A stretch of DNA of 64,000 nucleotides from Larus michahellis (Eukaryota > Chordata > Aves > Charadriiformes > Laridae), in contig NC_133906.1 in assembly GCF_964199755.1 (NCBI RefSeq), forward strand, positions 8,494,001 through 8,558,000, read 5' to 3'. Every line of letters begins with the position of its first letter. The first letter of the stretch is position 1. Under the pieces are notes generated by a model. It was not told the DNA's origin and made no database searches. It saw only the letters and a list, made by a program, of their open reading frames with translations. Below, in pieces: positions 25,866-42,845 of the stretch. Made by a program: the position numbers and the translations under genes.

Positions 25866-28800
25866 GAAAACCAAAGGGGAAGGAGGGTGCTGAGGTGGGA
25901 GAGGAGTACTCGGGCTATTCATGCGAAAGATTCAGTTTGGTGATGTGTCACAACATCTTATAAGGGAATAACAAAATACTTTTGCTCTAAAAGCTAATTT
26001 TTGTCAAGCCAAAGGCAGTGTTAGTTAGGGATAAGGTTCTCAGAATGGGCAGGAAGGCAGCAGCTACTTCGTTATTCCTTTCTACGTTTTGCTGTCTCCT
26101 TTGACTAGTTCAGAAATGACTAAGTGGGAGGGGGGTGACGCATGATGTCTAGGCCATATGCAGTTGTTAAAAGTCACAGCTCTGGGGCATTGCTGTCCCA
26201 GGACTATTGCGCTCTCATCCTAACATAGGTTGCCTGCAGCCACTAATCTTTCCACAAGCTCTCTGGCATGAAACAATCTGTCATCTTGGCACTTTTGTCC
26301 CAAGTCTATTCCCTATATCCAGCCCTAACAAATATTGGCAAAAGGAAGATTGAAACAACAACAGGTAATTGAGGATTCAGCAAAATGGAGGGAATCTGCA
26401 AGGAAATTCTAGCTGAAATGTTCTGTTAATATCACACTGAAATGTTTTTACATGATTTGCTACTTTAACATGGTATGTTGAGAGTGAAAAATCAAAAATA
26501 CATTTCAGCCTACATGGTCCAAGACCCAAACTCATTTAGGCACCCACATTTCAGTGGTTAACCACAGTTAAGGAAGGGATATCTGCCCATCACGTGCTCA
26601 CTGATCACATTAGGCCGCCTTAATTTTTCTAGTTCGAGTGATGACTCTGTCTAGGTAAACACAGCTTGAAAAACAGGTTTGTAGAAAAGCCCACGACCGT
26701 CAAACCAAGTATGCCCATATAATAAGACAGTTACTTTGTGGAGCAAGGAGGAAGAAAATATAGCAAGTAAGTGTAGCAAAGCAGAATGAAGAGCTTTGCC
26801 TCTATCATAAGTTGAAAGATCCCTTTAGAATCAGAATTCCAGGTTAGGTGCATAATTGCCATTCACACATTTGAATAGTTCACCATTTATCTCCATGGGA
26901 AATTGGAACAAAGTTTTGGGGGTTACCGAGATGTTCATCACTCATGGGGTGCACATCTGGCTTGTTTAAAATTGTGGTTACAGCACAGAGATTGATTGAC
27001 TCCAGCTGTGCCGAAGCTCACAGCTAACTCTCAGCCAAACACATCCACAGCACATCAAAGGTGTACTCCAGCCGCATAGATGAAATGGGGTTGGAAAGTA
27101 CATTGGTGACAGCGATTGCCATGCCTGTGTCTCAGTGGCATCGAGCACTCAGTCAAACACGCTGTTTTCAGGTACTGGACATATTTAAATGCACTAGGCA
27201 AGAATAAACACCATATCAGAAAAATGACTTTTAGAGGATCTTGTACTTTGTTATCAAAATGTTAATATATACATTGAGGGAAGTTTTCAGATTATGCGAT
27301 CTTGTTCACTATTAAAGTCTATGAAAAGAACTTAATAAATTGACTTAAATTTAATTTAATAAATCAAAACTCGCCATTTCAGCAGATGATGCAGCCATTG
27401 AGTAGTGGGATGTTGTACCTGAGCTTCTAATATGCTTCACTCCTTTGAGAAAAAAGTAGGTTTGAAGTGGATGCCAAACCCAAAACTTTCCATTGATTTC
27501 CACAAAGTTTAGGAGGATTGTTCATAATTCTTGGGAAACTACGTAATATGGCATTCTCTACGTGAATCCTGTTGTGTTAGCAGCTGACTAGACAACAAGG
27601 TTTAAGTGCAGATTTGCATTGAAGCTATGGCAGAAAGAAGAACCACTTGAAGTTGGGGAGAAAATTCATACATATGTGTGTATAAATATAACTACATAAA
27701 AATATATAAGTATTAACAACATTCTAATAATTTGATTAGATGTTTAGGACTGTTGCATTAGGCTTGAGAGAGTCCCCTTATTATTCCACAATTTAAGCTC
27801 TAAATATATGTATTTAAGACATAGCTATTTTTCCCCAAGGACATTCTGCCCTTGGCAGAGTCCCAGAGCTGATGCAAATTTGTCTAAGGGTCAGCAGGTT
27901 TTGCACTCTTTCTGTAATGTTAGCCATAGAAATTTTTGTAATGCATTTTATACGCATACACGCTTTACCATTTTCCCCCCAAGCAAATAGTAATTAGGAA
28001 CAAAGGAAAAAAAAAAAAAATTCTTAGTTTTTTCTGACTTGCCGTAAGACCTTATTTCATATTTACTGAACAGCAGCCTCACAGCGTCCTCCTTGGAAGA
28101 CTCAAGTGCCATAAGGCAACTGGTTGTATTTAGTAATCTTCTGCATCAGTAGTTTTGCCTTTTGGCTTCAAAATTGATTTTCCTCATCTTGGCATATCTT
28201 TACAACTATACCCCTTGACCTATTGCACTGCACTGGCCAGCAGTGGCATGAGTGGCAGAAGAAATGTTAGTCATGCTGGTGATTTCTGGGACATCAGAAG
28301 TGACAGCTTCATGAGTAGAGTTCTTTTGAAATATATTACAGCTGGGAATCAGTCACCACAGAGGCTATTCAAATTTAGGAAACTTTCTTCTTTATGAAGA
28401 AATCTCCTGAAAGGACAAGGAATGCGTCTACCCTGTAAGTACACAATCCAAAGTTGTTTACAACTTATTTTAGACTTCCGATAAGAATTTAATAAACTCT
28501 GTGAGAATAATTTGTCTCAAGAATCTTTTTTTTATTATCATTAAAAACATGCTGGGATGAAAAAAGTCTCCATAAAATGTATTCTGGTTTTATTTAAAAA
28601 AATCTCTTTTAAAACTGCCTTAGTCACAATATTCTTGTATACTATTGTCTAGTATGGGCTAGACTTTTTGCTATAAATAGCAACGTCTCTGCTGAGACTT
28701 ACAATGTATGTAATCATAACGGTTACTCTGAGATTTACATCTTTTCCTCCTTTTTTTCTAATTATCTGCTCTTACCTCTTTGTACAACGGTCACTGCTGA

Positions 28801-29449
28801 GAAGTCCCAATCACTTACCACAGATTGCAGTTGCTGTTATAGCTAATAGCAATAATACCTAGATGATACATGACATTTTTTCTCAGCAGAATCTGAAGGT
28901 CATACAAGAAATCTGGGAGAGCAGAGTGAGTGGATCCTTCAAACCCAGTGAACCGCAAGATAATTCTTCCTCTTAAACTTCATTTGTTTAAAGAGGGAAA
29001 TATGAATTCAGAGCATTTGTAAGCAGATCAGCATCATTATCACCATTTCACCAATGAAGCAGTGCAGTTATAGAAAAAGTGACTTATCCACATTCACCCA
29101 GAAAAGACTCAGTAGTGTAGCTCCTTGGAAAGTTAAACCATTGGATTATATCACCTCAGTTATGGTGGTGTGACCATGGTGAATATTTTTCTTTTGATTG
29201 TTCACAAGTGGACAGAAAGTTATGTTTGGATGAGCAGCTTCCTAAATTCCAGATACTGTGAGTTAGTAGTTACTATTGTCAACAGGTTGTGATCTGGTCT
29301 GCCCTTTTTTTCACCTGTAGTTTCTTGGATCTCAGTGTACATCCAATGTTAATGGTTTCTTGGCCTTTCTGAAACACATTAGTTTAACTGTGGAAATTAT
29401 CACACTAATACAATGCACACTTAAGAATATTTGAGTCATAGGGAATGGT

Positions 29450-29870
29450 GATTTCTGTGAGGACTGTTGGTGCCCCTTTGGAATAAAGGGTGGACAAGGA
29501 CAAACCTGGAGCCCTTTTCAGCCTTATTGTTCAATGGTGCCCTAATGCCCCTTCTGAGGGAACAACAGAGACAGGCACGCACTAAGGGTTAGGATTTTCC
29601 CCGGAAACCTGTGGCAGGTACAGTCCTGCTCTGTGTCAGGTCACTCCTGCAGGGAGACCTGTTTGGGCTGCAGCAAGGACTGGTCAGGGGAAGCCAAGCA
29701 GTGCAGGGTACATTGCCCGGGCTGCTCTGGCAGGCACTGGCTCCTGCCAAAGTCCTGGCCTGACCAGGGGATTGTGCAGTGGCAGCTGTGGTGTCACCTC
29801 CTCCCCCATTATTTACAGCCTTCTTGCCTTCTGGTGTTGTATAGGCAAAGTTTCTTTTTGTCCTTATTTT
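29450..29870. other. Unassigned GC-richer block in intergenic DNA
   Basis: About 400 bases have clearly higher GC content than the surroundings, with a 9-bp inverted repeat (CTGGTCAGG at 29680-29688, CCTGACCAG at 29759-29767). An open frame of 79 codons (29633-29872) shows no family resemblance. It could be an old repeat, a regulatory element or an exon of a non-coding RNA; I cannot decide between these. Confidence 0.35.
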
Positions 29871-31599
29871 AATTCATGTACAGTGATGAGACCAGTGTGT
29901 CCATTCTGACTCTGTAAAGTGCTGGCACTCTTTGCGTAACGCTTCGAGTAGCAGAGCTGAAATCTTGGGCAAGTTCTTTTCTGTTACTGCACAGAAACTA
30001 GTAATAGTAGAAACAAGACATTTTTTATCTGGGCTTGGGGACATAATGCATTACAGTTCAGTTTCTGCTGTGTTGGTTTCTGTTCAAGATCCTTCACTGC
30101 GCTGACCTTGAAGCTGGTTTTCTTTACTTTAACGATTCACACCATCCAGCCACAGTTATGATGGGAAGAGAAATGGATGATTACTTGCCATTTGCATTGA
30201 CCATACCTTCTGATATCATCATCAGTCTTTTTATCTTTTAAACGCGCATTCACAGCTATTAAATACTAGATATAATAAAACAAAATAATAGCTAATAATC
30301 TGTATAGCTTGCTTGCAATACAGAGGTATAATAGCTTGCCTGACATTTTTTAGAGCCAATATTTACCTTTATCACTGGTAAGTGCCTCCTGAGACTCATT
30401 ATTCATGTAATTCCCATTAAGAGGCAGTAGTAAAACAGCCTATTGTCTTACAACTCTTGTTGTTAAGTACACTATGTTTAGTAATAAATATGTCAGCTTG
30501 TGCTACACCAGAGAATTATTATTATTTCTTATCTCTAGACATTTATAAATAAATGAATCATGTTTATTTATAGACTTCTTTCCATTTACTTCTTGCAGTA
30601 GCCAGATAAAACTGCTTTTCTTTAGGTGTATGGTCATATTTCTTGAAGCTTGCTTATTCCCTTTGAACCTAAGGCTGTAACAAAATTATTATTCTTGCTT
30701 TTTGTATCTTTTAGTTTGCAATTAACCAAGCATGATATTTAGGGAAAAAAGTTGCGTTGACAGATAAATTATGTTAGTTCTAGAATAGTGTCATGGAAAT
30801 ACTTCACAGAATTTAGTTACTTGAACTTCTAACTGTTATTTCTACTGCCATCACTAGGGCTTCATACAGGAAGATAATAATTAACCTGTGTCTGTAATTT
30901 GTCTGATAAATAGCTCCATGCAGGTCTATGACAATCCTTAATAAAACTTTCAAGCTGTTACATAAGTAAGAAAATCTTTTGCAGCAGTGTGAATGTAACA
31001 AGGAATTAGTTTTCTCTTTCAAAGACTTGAAACCCATGTTTGTGTGGCTTACCACCTAAGTATTTATGGCACCATTCATGTGTCTGCAAGAATAAGATTT
31101 TTAGTCTCATGCTCTGGCAAAATCTAGACTCAGCAAGTTTTGTTAGCAGAACTTACTGCGGAATCTAGTGATCTCTTTCTTGCTTTCTGTTATAATTATT
31201 TTTAGTATCACTAGTATGCTTTTAAAAGTCATTCTACGCATGGCTAGAAATATTGGGTGAGGTTTTCAAAAGCAACAGGGACTCGTTTAATTTTGATTGT
31301 ATCCACTTGAAAGGTTTTTTGTTGTTTTATTAACTCACTTGCTAGGAGAAGGCCAATGCTCTCTGGGGATGGGGGGGATGGATGATGGGTGGTTAATCAT
31401 CAGGACTAAAGCTGTGATAAACATCTGAAAATGAACTTTCTGGTTTACCAGTTCTTTATATTATCCATAATGATCTTTGTCTTCTGTCTCAGTGTTCTTA
31501 AAATTAATTTTCTCAATGTTTATACTTTCTGGAAGTTGCAAGCAAAAATTCTTTCCATTCAAAAACTGTGAAATGGAAGTGGACGTTTTCAGCCCTGCC

Positions 31600-32870
31600 A
31601 CCTTTGTTGGAAAAGAAGGCCTAGGGTCACTTACAAATGAACATAACCATTGAGATCCAGTACTTCAATGACCAGAATACAACTCCGACGTGTTCTTAGA
31701 AAGCTGCTGGTAAAATCATGGCCGGGATCCTCTGGAAGTATCATGCTTTTGCAGAAGGAGGGATGCACCTCACTCTTAGAGAGAAGCAGCGACACATTTA
31801 TTGATATAAAAAAAGGATTTAACAAAGTTTGATAGTAAATGCGATGGTGTTTTAACAAGATTCAGTGGCCAGGCACACTTGGTTATTTACTGCACAGGGG
31901 ACAGGGTCAGACAGGACCGTCAGGGAGACCCTCCTATTGAGTCACGAGGTTCAGAGAGGGCCCCCTTGCTTTCTAAACTCCTTTTCAGAGAGGACTCTGG
32001 GTGCAGCAGGATCCAGTCCTAGTGCCAGTCTTCGTCAATCATTTATGTCTAAAAGGTTATATATACGCAATCAATCCCTTATATCACTTAGCTAAGATTT
32101 CAAAGTTTAGCATGCTGTTAGTCACTTACCAAGGATCTGTTGGGGCAATGAATCACCAAATCTTGAGAAGTAACCTTGAGGGGTGTCCCTACTGAAGGGG
32201 AGCTCCTGGTGTGCAGCCTGCTGCTGTGCAGGAGAGCTCAAAGGGCTCTTGGGCTGTTCACTATTTATGGGGGTAAGATGTAGTCATATCGTATCAATAT
32301 AGTCATATTTGCAAATTGACCACAGTACCAGTATTGTGGTTAGGTGGGTGCATTGCTCAAGTTAGCCCTTGGCTATTATGGTGTTATCTGTCTCCCCAAA
32401 CCCATGTTGAGCTGGGTGCAGCCATCACGACTAGCTGCACCAATTATAACTACCATGGGTGGTTATCACTTGAGCAGGGTTACAGGACATAAAGGTTGGG
32501 TGGGAGGTGAAGCACACCATCACACACACGGAACTCCAAAAAGATTCACCTTCTCTGGGAATCTGGCTGTCCTTTGGGGGAAGAGATTACATATGGATAC
32601 AAAAGAAGTGCATTCAGGTGTGAAAATTCTGGCTTTGCAGCCAGCTAATCATTTTATCAGTACACATATTTATTCTCATAATACACACTGTGTCCCTTTA
32701 AACTGTTGAAATGGGATGTGTTGCTCTAGTTACTTTATTTACGTTTTCTTCACCTTCCCACAGAAAAGATAGTTAGGAGTGAAGGTAGTCACAGACAAGC
32801 TGGTAAAGGCCCTAACAACCCAAGGTCCCATTGCGCTTGGTCTAAATTAGCCCGTTCCTTACAAATCCAA
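31600..32870 (-). mobile_element. Candidate LTR-type retroelement block
   Basis: About 1.2 kb of more GC-rich sequence stands out from AT-rich flanks. It carries segments I associate with avian LTR repeats, such as the AACAAAGTTTGATAGTAAATG stretch near 31820 and the CTAAATTAGCCCGTTCCTTACA stretch near 32842-32863. Read on the minus strand the latter begins TGTAAGGAACGG, as an LTR 5' end would. A TTTATT at 31797-31802 gives an AATAAA on the minus strand. The 121-codon open frame inside (32344-32709) resembles no retroviral protein. Boundaries and family are uncertain, and more than one element may be nested here. Confidence 0.4.
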
Positions 32871-35800
32871 GCACTGGTGAGGCAAGCTAGGCATGAGATG
32901 ATACAAATGTGCAGAAATCAGCAGGCTGATTGACAGTAGGTATCATCTTCTGAATATCTGTATGTAGCAATTTTCTTCAAAGTTTGATTAGCTGTCTCAC
33001 ATAAATGAATAAACAAAATCCTATCGAGCCCACAAAGTTTTATGCTAATTTGCATATTATTGTGTTGCGTCCATGAGGCTTAGCTGAGCATTATGTGTTG
33101 TTACAAAAATATTTCACATTGCCGTATTAAAACTAATGTTCAATCTAAGACTCCCACGCTGTTATTTCCTGAGATATGCACCATTCCATCTGAGAACTGT
33201 GTCCCTCACCTCTTCATGCCTGCCATAGCCCCTCAGACAGGAAAAAGATGAAAAATGAAGTTGGAATTTCATGGGTTCTTGTAGAAAAAACAAAATCAAA
33301 GCAAAAACCCTGTCTGAAATGTCTCCTGAAGCTATTGAAATTAACAATTTCATCCAAAAAAAGGAGATGGCCTCTTAATTTAGTTGATTATGTTTAATTG
33401 AAAAATGCTATTTTTCCTTCTAAAATTTTTGTCCCTACAGCAAGTCCTAACAATTGGCAGAGATTTTAACCGTGGCTTATGTTGGCTTTTTCTCTTATTT
33501 AAAAGGTGAATTAATTTAAAAGATTCTTGGCTGAAATCCACTTTTCTGGTTTGTAAGGTATTGCATAAAAAAAGTAATGTATTTTAAGAGAAAGATCTTT
33601 CTGTTGTGGCTTTACTGCATTTTATTTTTGGCTTTAGATGATCATAAAAGGTTTTCTTCTGTTTTTTTTTTCTGCGTTTTTTCATACCCTTGCAGTAGAT
33701 TTTTCACTACAATGGAGAGCAATCCTAGAGGCTTACAAACTACTTGTTTAGAAGCGTGGTTGTGCTGCTATGGGCAGTACTGGAATAGGAGCTCTAAGTA
33801 TGTGGGGTTGTTTAAAGAATTTGCGTTAATCCTGTAGCAGCTAAATTATGTCTTTTCCTATGAGGCACTTTAGTCACCTAGTATTAAGCAGATGATGCAT
33901 ACATATAAAACTATCGTGTAGCAAAGATAGCGCGTTCTGGGCAGCCGTTAGGAAACCACTTCTAAACAAATTTAACGTATTAGGCCTGGTTCAGATCCTT
34001 AAGCTTGTACAACTTGAGGTTAATTGAACACTTCATATATGAGGATATTTGGTAAGAAATTCATCATATCTGTTTGCATTCAAATGGTCTTGACTGGAGA
34101 AAGGATTCAGCAAATACATCTTTCCTTCCTTGACAGCACATTCAGAAAAGCAGTGCCCTTTGGTGGTTGATCTCTCTGTGGGTTTTTGACGGGAAATGTC
34201 TCTAGTCTTTGGGTGAAATGTGCGTAACAGCTGTGCTGCAAGGGCAAAATCTACTTGGAGCATCTTCAAATGCCCTAAAGCAGTTTAATCAAATAAGTTT
34301 ATCAGCAGCTGTGAAATCATCCTGCCTGTTTGGATGGGCCTATAGCCAGAGTGAGCGAGCTTATAGAAACACGTCCTTTCAAGGCTTTTACCTCTCTTGT
34401 TGTATTTGACGTAGTCTGTAATCAGATGTAACATGACAGCAACAGCTTGACAAGCTGATAATACACTTCACTTGCAAAATTCGTGTGCTAAGGCTGCAAA
34501 CACATTTTTATTTAAGCTATGTCGTGTTTATGCATAGCAGGAGGATCTTTTTTTTTTTTCTTCTGTAGATCTGCTATAGAAAGTCTGAGGAGATCTTGAG
34601 TTTTCATCTTTTAAAGTATGACTGAAATTTTTACAGCATCTAAGAAGTTTGACTTTCTCCAGTCACACTAATTTATTTGGACGGTCATTCTGATAGAAAG
34701 AACAGTCTGAAAGAGGTTATCTTATTATTTGCTCCCTGAACCACGGGTGCCCCATTTTCTAGCCATTAGGGTGTTTCATAAGCTTTTATTATTTACCATA
34801 TTGGTGAAAAAAAGGAGACAGAGAGAAAAGGAAATAAGTTTTTTCAGGTCTCACATAGTCATTCCAAGAGAAAAAATATCATTAAGAAGTCATTGGTGGG
34901 GTAAAAAAAAAAAAGGTCCTGGTCATTAAGAAAGTCCTGCAGTAGCTTCTAGGGATGACCCAAAAAAACTGGAGAAGTTTGCCTTACTGGTGGAATATCA
35001 GAGCAAACACAGCAATTCCCTGTCAGGTTGTCATGCTGGACTGTCTGGTGACCATGAATCTGTCATCTGAGGCTGTTCTCCCACTCTTTGAAGCTGAATA
35101 GTGCTATATATTTTTCTCTGAGTCAAATCCTGTTGCATCTAGACATTTTTCACTCATTTTATTCAAGTAAAGTTCTGCCTAAAAGTGTCTGAGCAGTGAC
35201 AAAGGAGACGTGAGAATCCCCATGTATGCTCTGCATCTGGCATGAGAACACGGGAGGTGGGTGTTCAAACAGTGTCACTCGCCACTTTCTTTACCATGCT
35301 CCTCCAGAAAATCCTGTGTGGGTTTCCATAGGGATCCATCTCTGTGGAGTTAGTAGTAGGAGGCAAGGAACAGGGATTCAGACTGCATTATTCTCACTCA
35401 AAACAGAGGAAAGAATAAGAAGTCAATAGAATCTGTGTCTGTATTAATACAATCTTTCCTTCCATTTTGAAGAATTCTTCTGTAGGGCTCGTGCTTAAGA
35501 ACATTATGAATATTGTTATATATTTATATACACTTATATCAGCCTTTCCTGCTTTGGATCCTCTAAAACTGTATGTCTGCAATTGGTTGTCTCCCCCTAC
35601 TTAAGAGCATGAGCCTTGCTTTCCAGAACTTTTCTAAGAAAATTTGAGGGCTGAATGCATTGGAATGACTTTTTCTCTCTCTGCATTTTTCTGTGTGGGA
35701 AAAAATTCCAAGCTATACATATGCTTGTTTGAATGCTGTCCCCACAACTCATTAAATAACTGAAATAATGTTATTTTATACAGCCTGAGGTTCTCTTCTA

Positions 35801-36229
35801 ACTGTCTTTCTTAGATCTGTGCGTTTATTTAAACAGTGAAAATTATAACAAATACCCGCATTTTTATTCTCACTCTTTGGTTTATCTGCCATTTTATCTG
35901 GGAGACAATGCATTTTATTCTGTGCCTAATCTATATCATAATCATTGTTGTGGTACCAAGCCTTAACAATTGTTCACCTGATTCGGTTAATTGCCTTACT
36001 GTGTGTACATTGCACAGACTGAACTGTCTTTTTTGAATATCGAATCAGATTTCAGAAACATTCCTGTTGTTATATTTGTCCCTGGAAAACACTGGCCAAA
36101 AAATTACTTCTATTAAAACTGCATTCATTACCAAATCCACAGAAACTAAGTTTTTGAATGAATAGCAGTTTATCAAGCAATATGTCATAAAAAGCAGTAA
36201 CTAAAGAAAACCAAAGTAAAACATTCACT
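32871..36229. other. Intergenic, just beyond the GABRA1 3' end
   Basis: This is AT-rich DNA with no recognised gene. An octamer-type ATTTGCAT occurs at about 33048-33055 but such sites are frequent by chance. Open frames are all under 90 codons and show no family resemblance. Confidence 0.6.
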
Positions 36230-38723
36230 TTCATTATTGAACATTTTTAGCTTTATTATTATAATAGAATTACAGTCTGACATAAAATAAAGAGCTTTTG
36301 CTAAACTCTGTAAAGCAATACATGCTTCTGCCATAAACAATCTCTATTAGATTTAGGTTTTATTGCCACATCACTGCACTGAGGTGCAATAAACATTCAA
36401 TGTCATCTTTTTAAAATTATCCAAGGAGTAAACAGAAACTGTCCTCTATAAGAGTGTATCATTATTTTCAAGGAAGACTTACTATTATTACATGGTTTAG
36501 CAAAGCATTGTAAAAAAGCTACATAGAGAATACTTTGTCTTTGATAAACTGTGCAATCAAGTTTATACAGTATAATACTATTGGCATAGACTAACTAAGA
36601 GGTGATATAATGCAATCATTGCATAGCAAAAAGCAGACTAGTTAAGTAATACTCACATCTAATGTGCAAAATGCAGACCAAAAGGTAGCTATGAATTGCT
36701 AGGAAGATAAAATGCCCTAAATGAACACACTAGTTTAACGCCAAAAATAACAAGATAAACAAGTACACAGAAGTTAAAGAGCCATAGTTTATTTTTTTCT
36801 ATACATATATCTACACATGATGCCAGAAGATGAAACATCCCCTTTTAATAACCTTCAATCAGATAACTTATCAAGTTTAGACAGGACTAAATGTTAGACA
36901 ATGAAGCATTGTTTAAAAAAAAAAATTCTCTAAATAAAACATTGACTATTTCCTTTTGTAGATAGAGAATATCAACTTCTTCATTTATTGAGAAAGAGTT
37001 TAGAAAACATTGCCTATGAAATTTGACTCTCAGTAGCTGTTTCTCTGTAGGCTCATGTAACATTGTTTTAAAATTCATTCAATACCATATATTAAGGTTT
37101 TTTAATTGATGCTTGCTAATATTCACCAGTCTTCCCATCTCTTTGAAAAATCTTTATCTGAAATTTTATTCTAAGAATCAGCAGTAATGACACTGACTAG
37201 AATTTTTTTAAAGGGAGCACGATACCTGCAAAATGGACATCTTGTATTTAAAGCCCTTACGTATTGTTCCTACAAATATATTGCTACAGTAAAAATGAAA
37301 TGTAGTAAGTTTACTCAATAAAATCTATTTTCCTGTACATTCTTTTATTATGACTTTTTTGTATTTAATGCTACATATATTACATCACTTATTGTAACAG
37401 TTATGTATCAGCAAATATAGCAGTAATATACAGATGAACTTCTGTCTTAACAAATATTTCACCATTTTTACCTACCAAATATAATCCCATACTTTAGTAT
37501 TTATGCATGACCTGAGCAGACCAGTCATTAATCTAATAGTATACATTGGATGGCATTGTCAAATTGCAAGCTACTGTACACTTGACCACTTTACAAATGG
37601 AATTAATTCCAAGCACTTCCTGTGTATTTTTTTTTTAGGCTTTCCAGTACCACTGATTGTTCTTTTATTATTCAGGCTCTAAATATGTTTTATTGAGCAT
37701 TTAACAACATATTAAGAGCTAAGAGGTGAATCCTACACAATGTTTTAAGAACACAACTTTAAAAAAGTAAAAAAATGTACAATCTCATGCTGCATATTTA
37801 CATATATTATTTAAATACTATATTTTGTCTTTCTGCTACCCATAAATCTCAATCTAAAGCTTCTTTTTAATGTATCATTTTATAAAAGAATACATTCAAC
37901 ATATCTAGAGCTTGCAAAAATTGTTGGTTTGTTGTTTAACTCTCTAAAACATAGTGATGAGTAAAAGCTATCTGTAAAAGCATCCAGGAATTGTTTGGAT
38001 TACACAGGTGATAGAGGGAATTTGGGGTCTGCACTTGATCGTGCAGCTGGTTTTAAGTCTAGTCTAGTGACAACTTAATGCTTAGAACAAGACTGCAGTA
38101 AAATGGCAGATTAAAGCATTTCTTACCATTGGATCTTATGTGCTATACAGTGACAAACTGTACCTAGAGTGAGTAGATTTCCTTTTTCTTTAAAGACCAT
38201 TTAATATTATAAGTCAGGTGGTTTGGAATATAGAAGAGAAAAGGGATTAGGAAAATAACACATCTTATGGGATTCAGCAAATGGAAAGCTTTACATCCTT
38301 GAAAATCTTATAAACAGTGGTTGAATAAATGATACGGTATGTGCATCAGGAACGTCATAAAGAATATTTTTCCCATTCCCCACAATCCTTTGAATAAAAA
38401 TATCTTTTTCACGTACATATACAATACCTTTTGGCAACATTCAGTACTAAGTTATCTACAAATGGTATCCTTTTTTCTTTATTACCCTACAACTCTTTCT
38501 TTCCTGTTTCCAGAACCACTTTTCCAAAGTATATAGCTTATATTGTTCTCTCCCTCACACACAGTTTTTTTAAATATACAGATATATATTACCTTTTGTT
38601 AAATAAAGGAACCTTTCTTTTCTTTAAGACAGAGGCAATGAAGCAAATGGGAATTACTGTATGTGAAAATGGGAAGCAATTCCCAGAGCAAGAGACAAAA
38701 CAGAACTATACGAATAAATGAGG
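36230..38723 (-). other. GABRA1: Probable GABRA1 3' UTR
   Basis: This very AT-rich stretch directly follows the stop codon. Read on the minus strand it contains a string of AATAAA-type hexamers (including near 37684, 37662, 37342 and 36252) and a TGTAAATA Pumilio-type site at 37795-37802. The most distal strong candidate before composition changes is near 36252, which would give a 3' UTR of about 2.5 kb, similar to what I recall for the mammalian transcript. No coding potential is seen. The exact end is inferred, and shorter isoforms using proximal hexamers are equally compatible with the sequence. Confidence 0.5.
36252..36257 (-). promoter_or_regulatory. GABRA1: Candidate distal poly(A) signal AATAAA for GABRA1
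   Basis: The minus strand reads AATAAAG here. It is one of several such hexamers downstream of the stop codon, chosen as the distal candidate because it gives a UTR length in the expected range. Cleavage would fall about 10-30 bases further on, around 36225-36245. AT-rich sequence yields this hexamer often by chance, so the choice is tentative. Confidence 0.35.

Positions 38724-42845
<4,122 letters not shown>

Larger units (their letters stand above)
10919..31599. other. Intergenic, no gene recognised
   Basis: This is about 20.7 kb between the CR1 copy and the LTR-like block. The longest open frame (19566-20072, plus, starting on TTG, 168 codons) matches nothing I know and is close to what chance allows. 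The GC-richer block near 29.5 kb and a few homopolymer runs are the only local departures from AT-rich background. No GABRG2 exon was recognised. Confidence 0.6.

Noticed and set aside
32344..32709. 121-codon open frame in the LTR-like block
   Set aside because: No retroviral or other protein motif; a chance frame in a GC-richer stretch.
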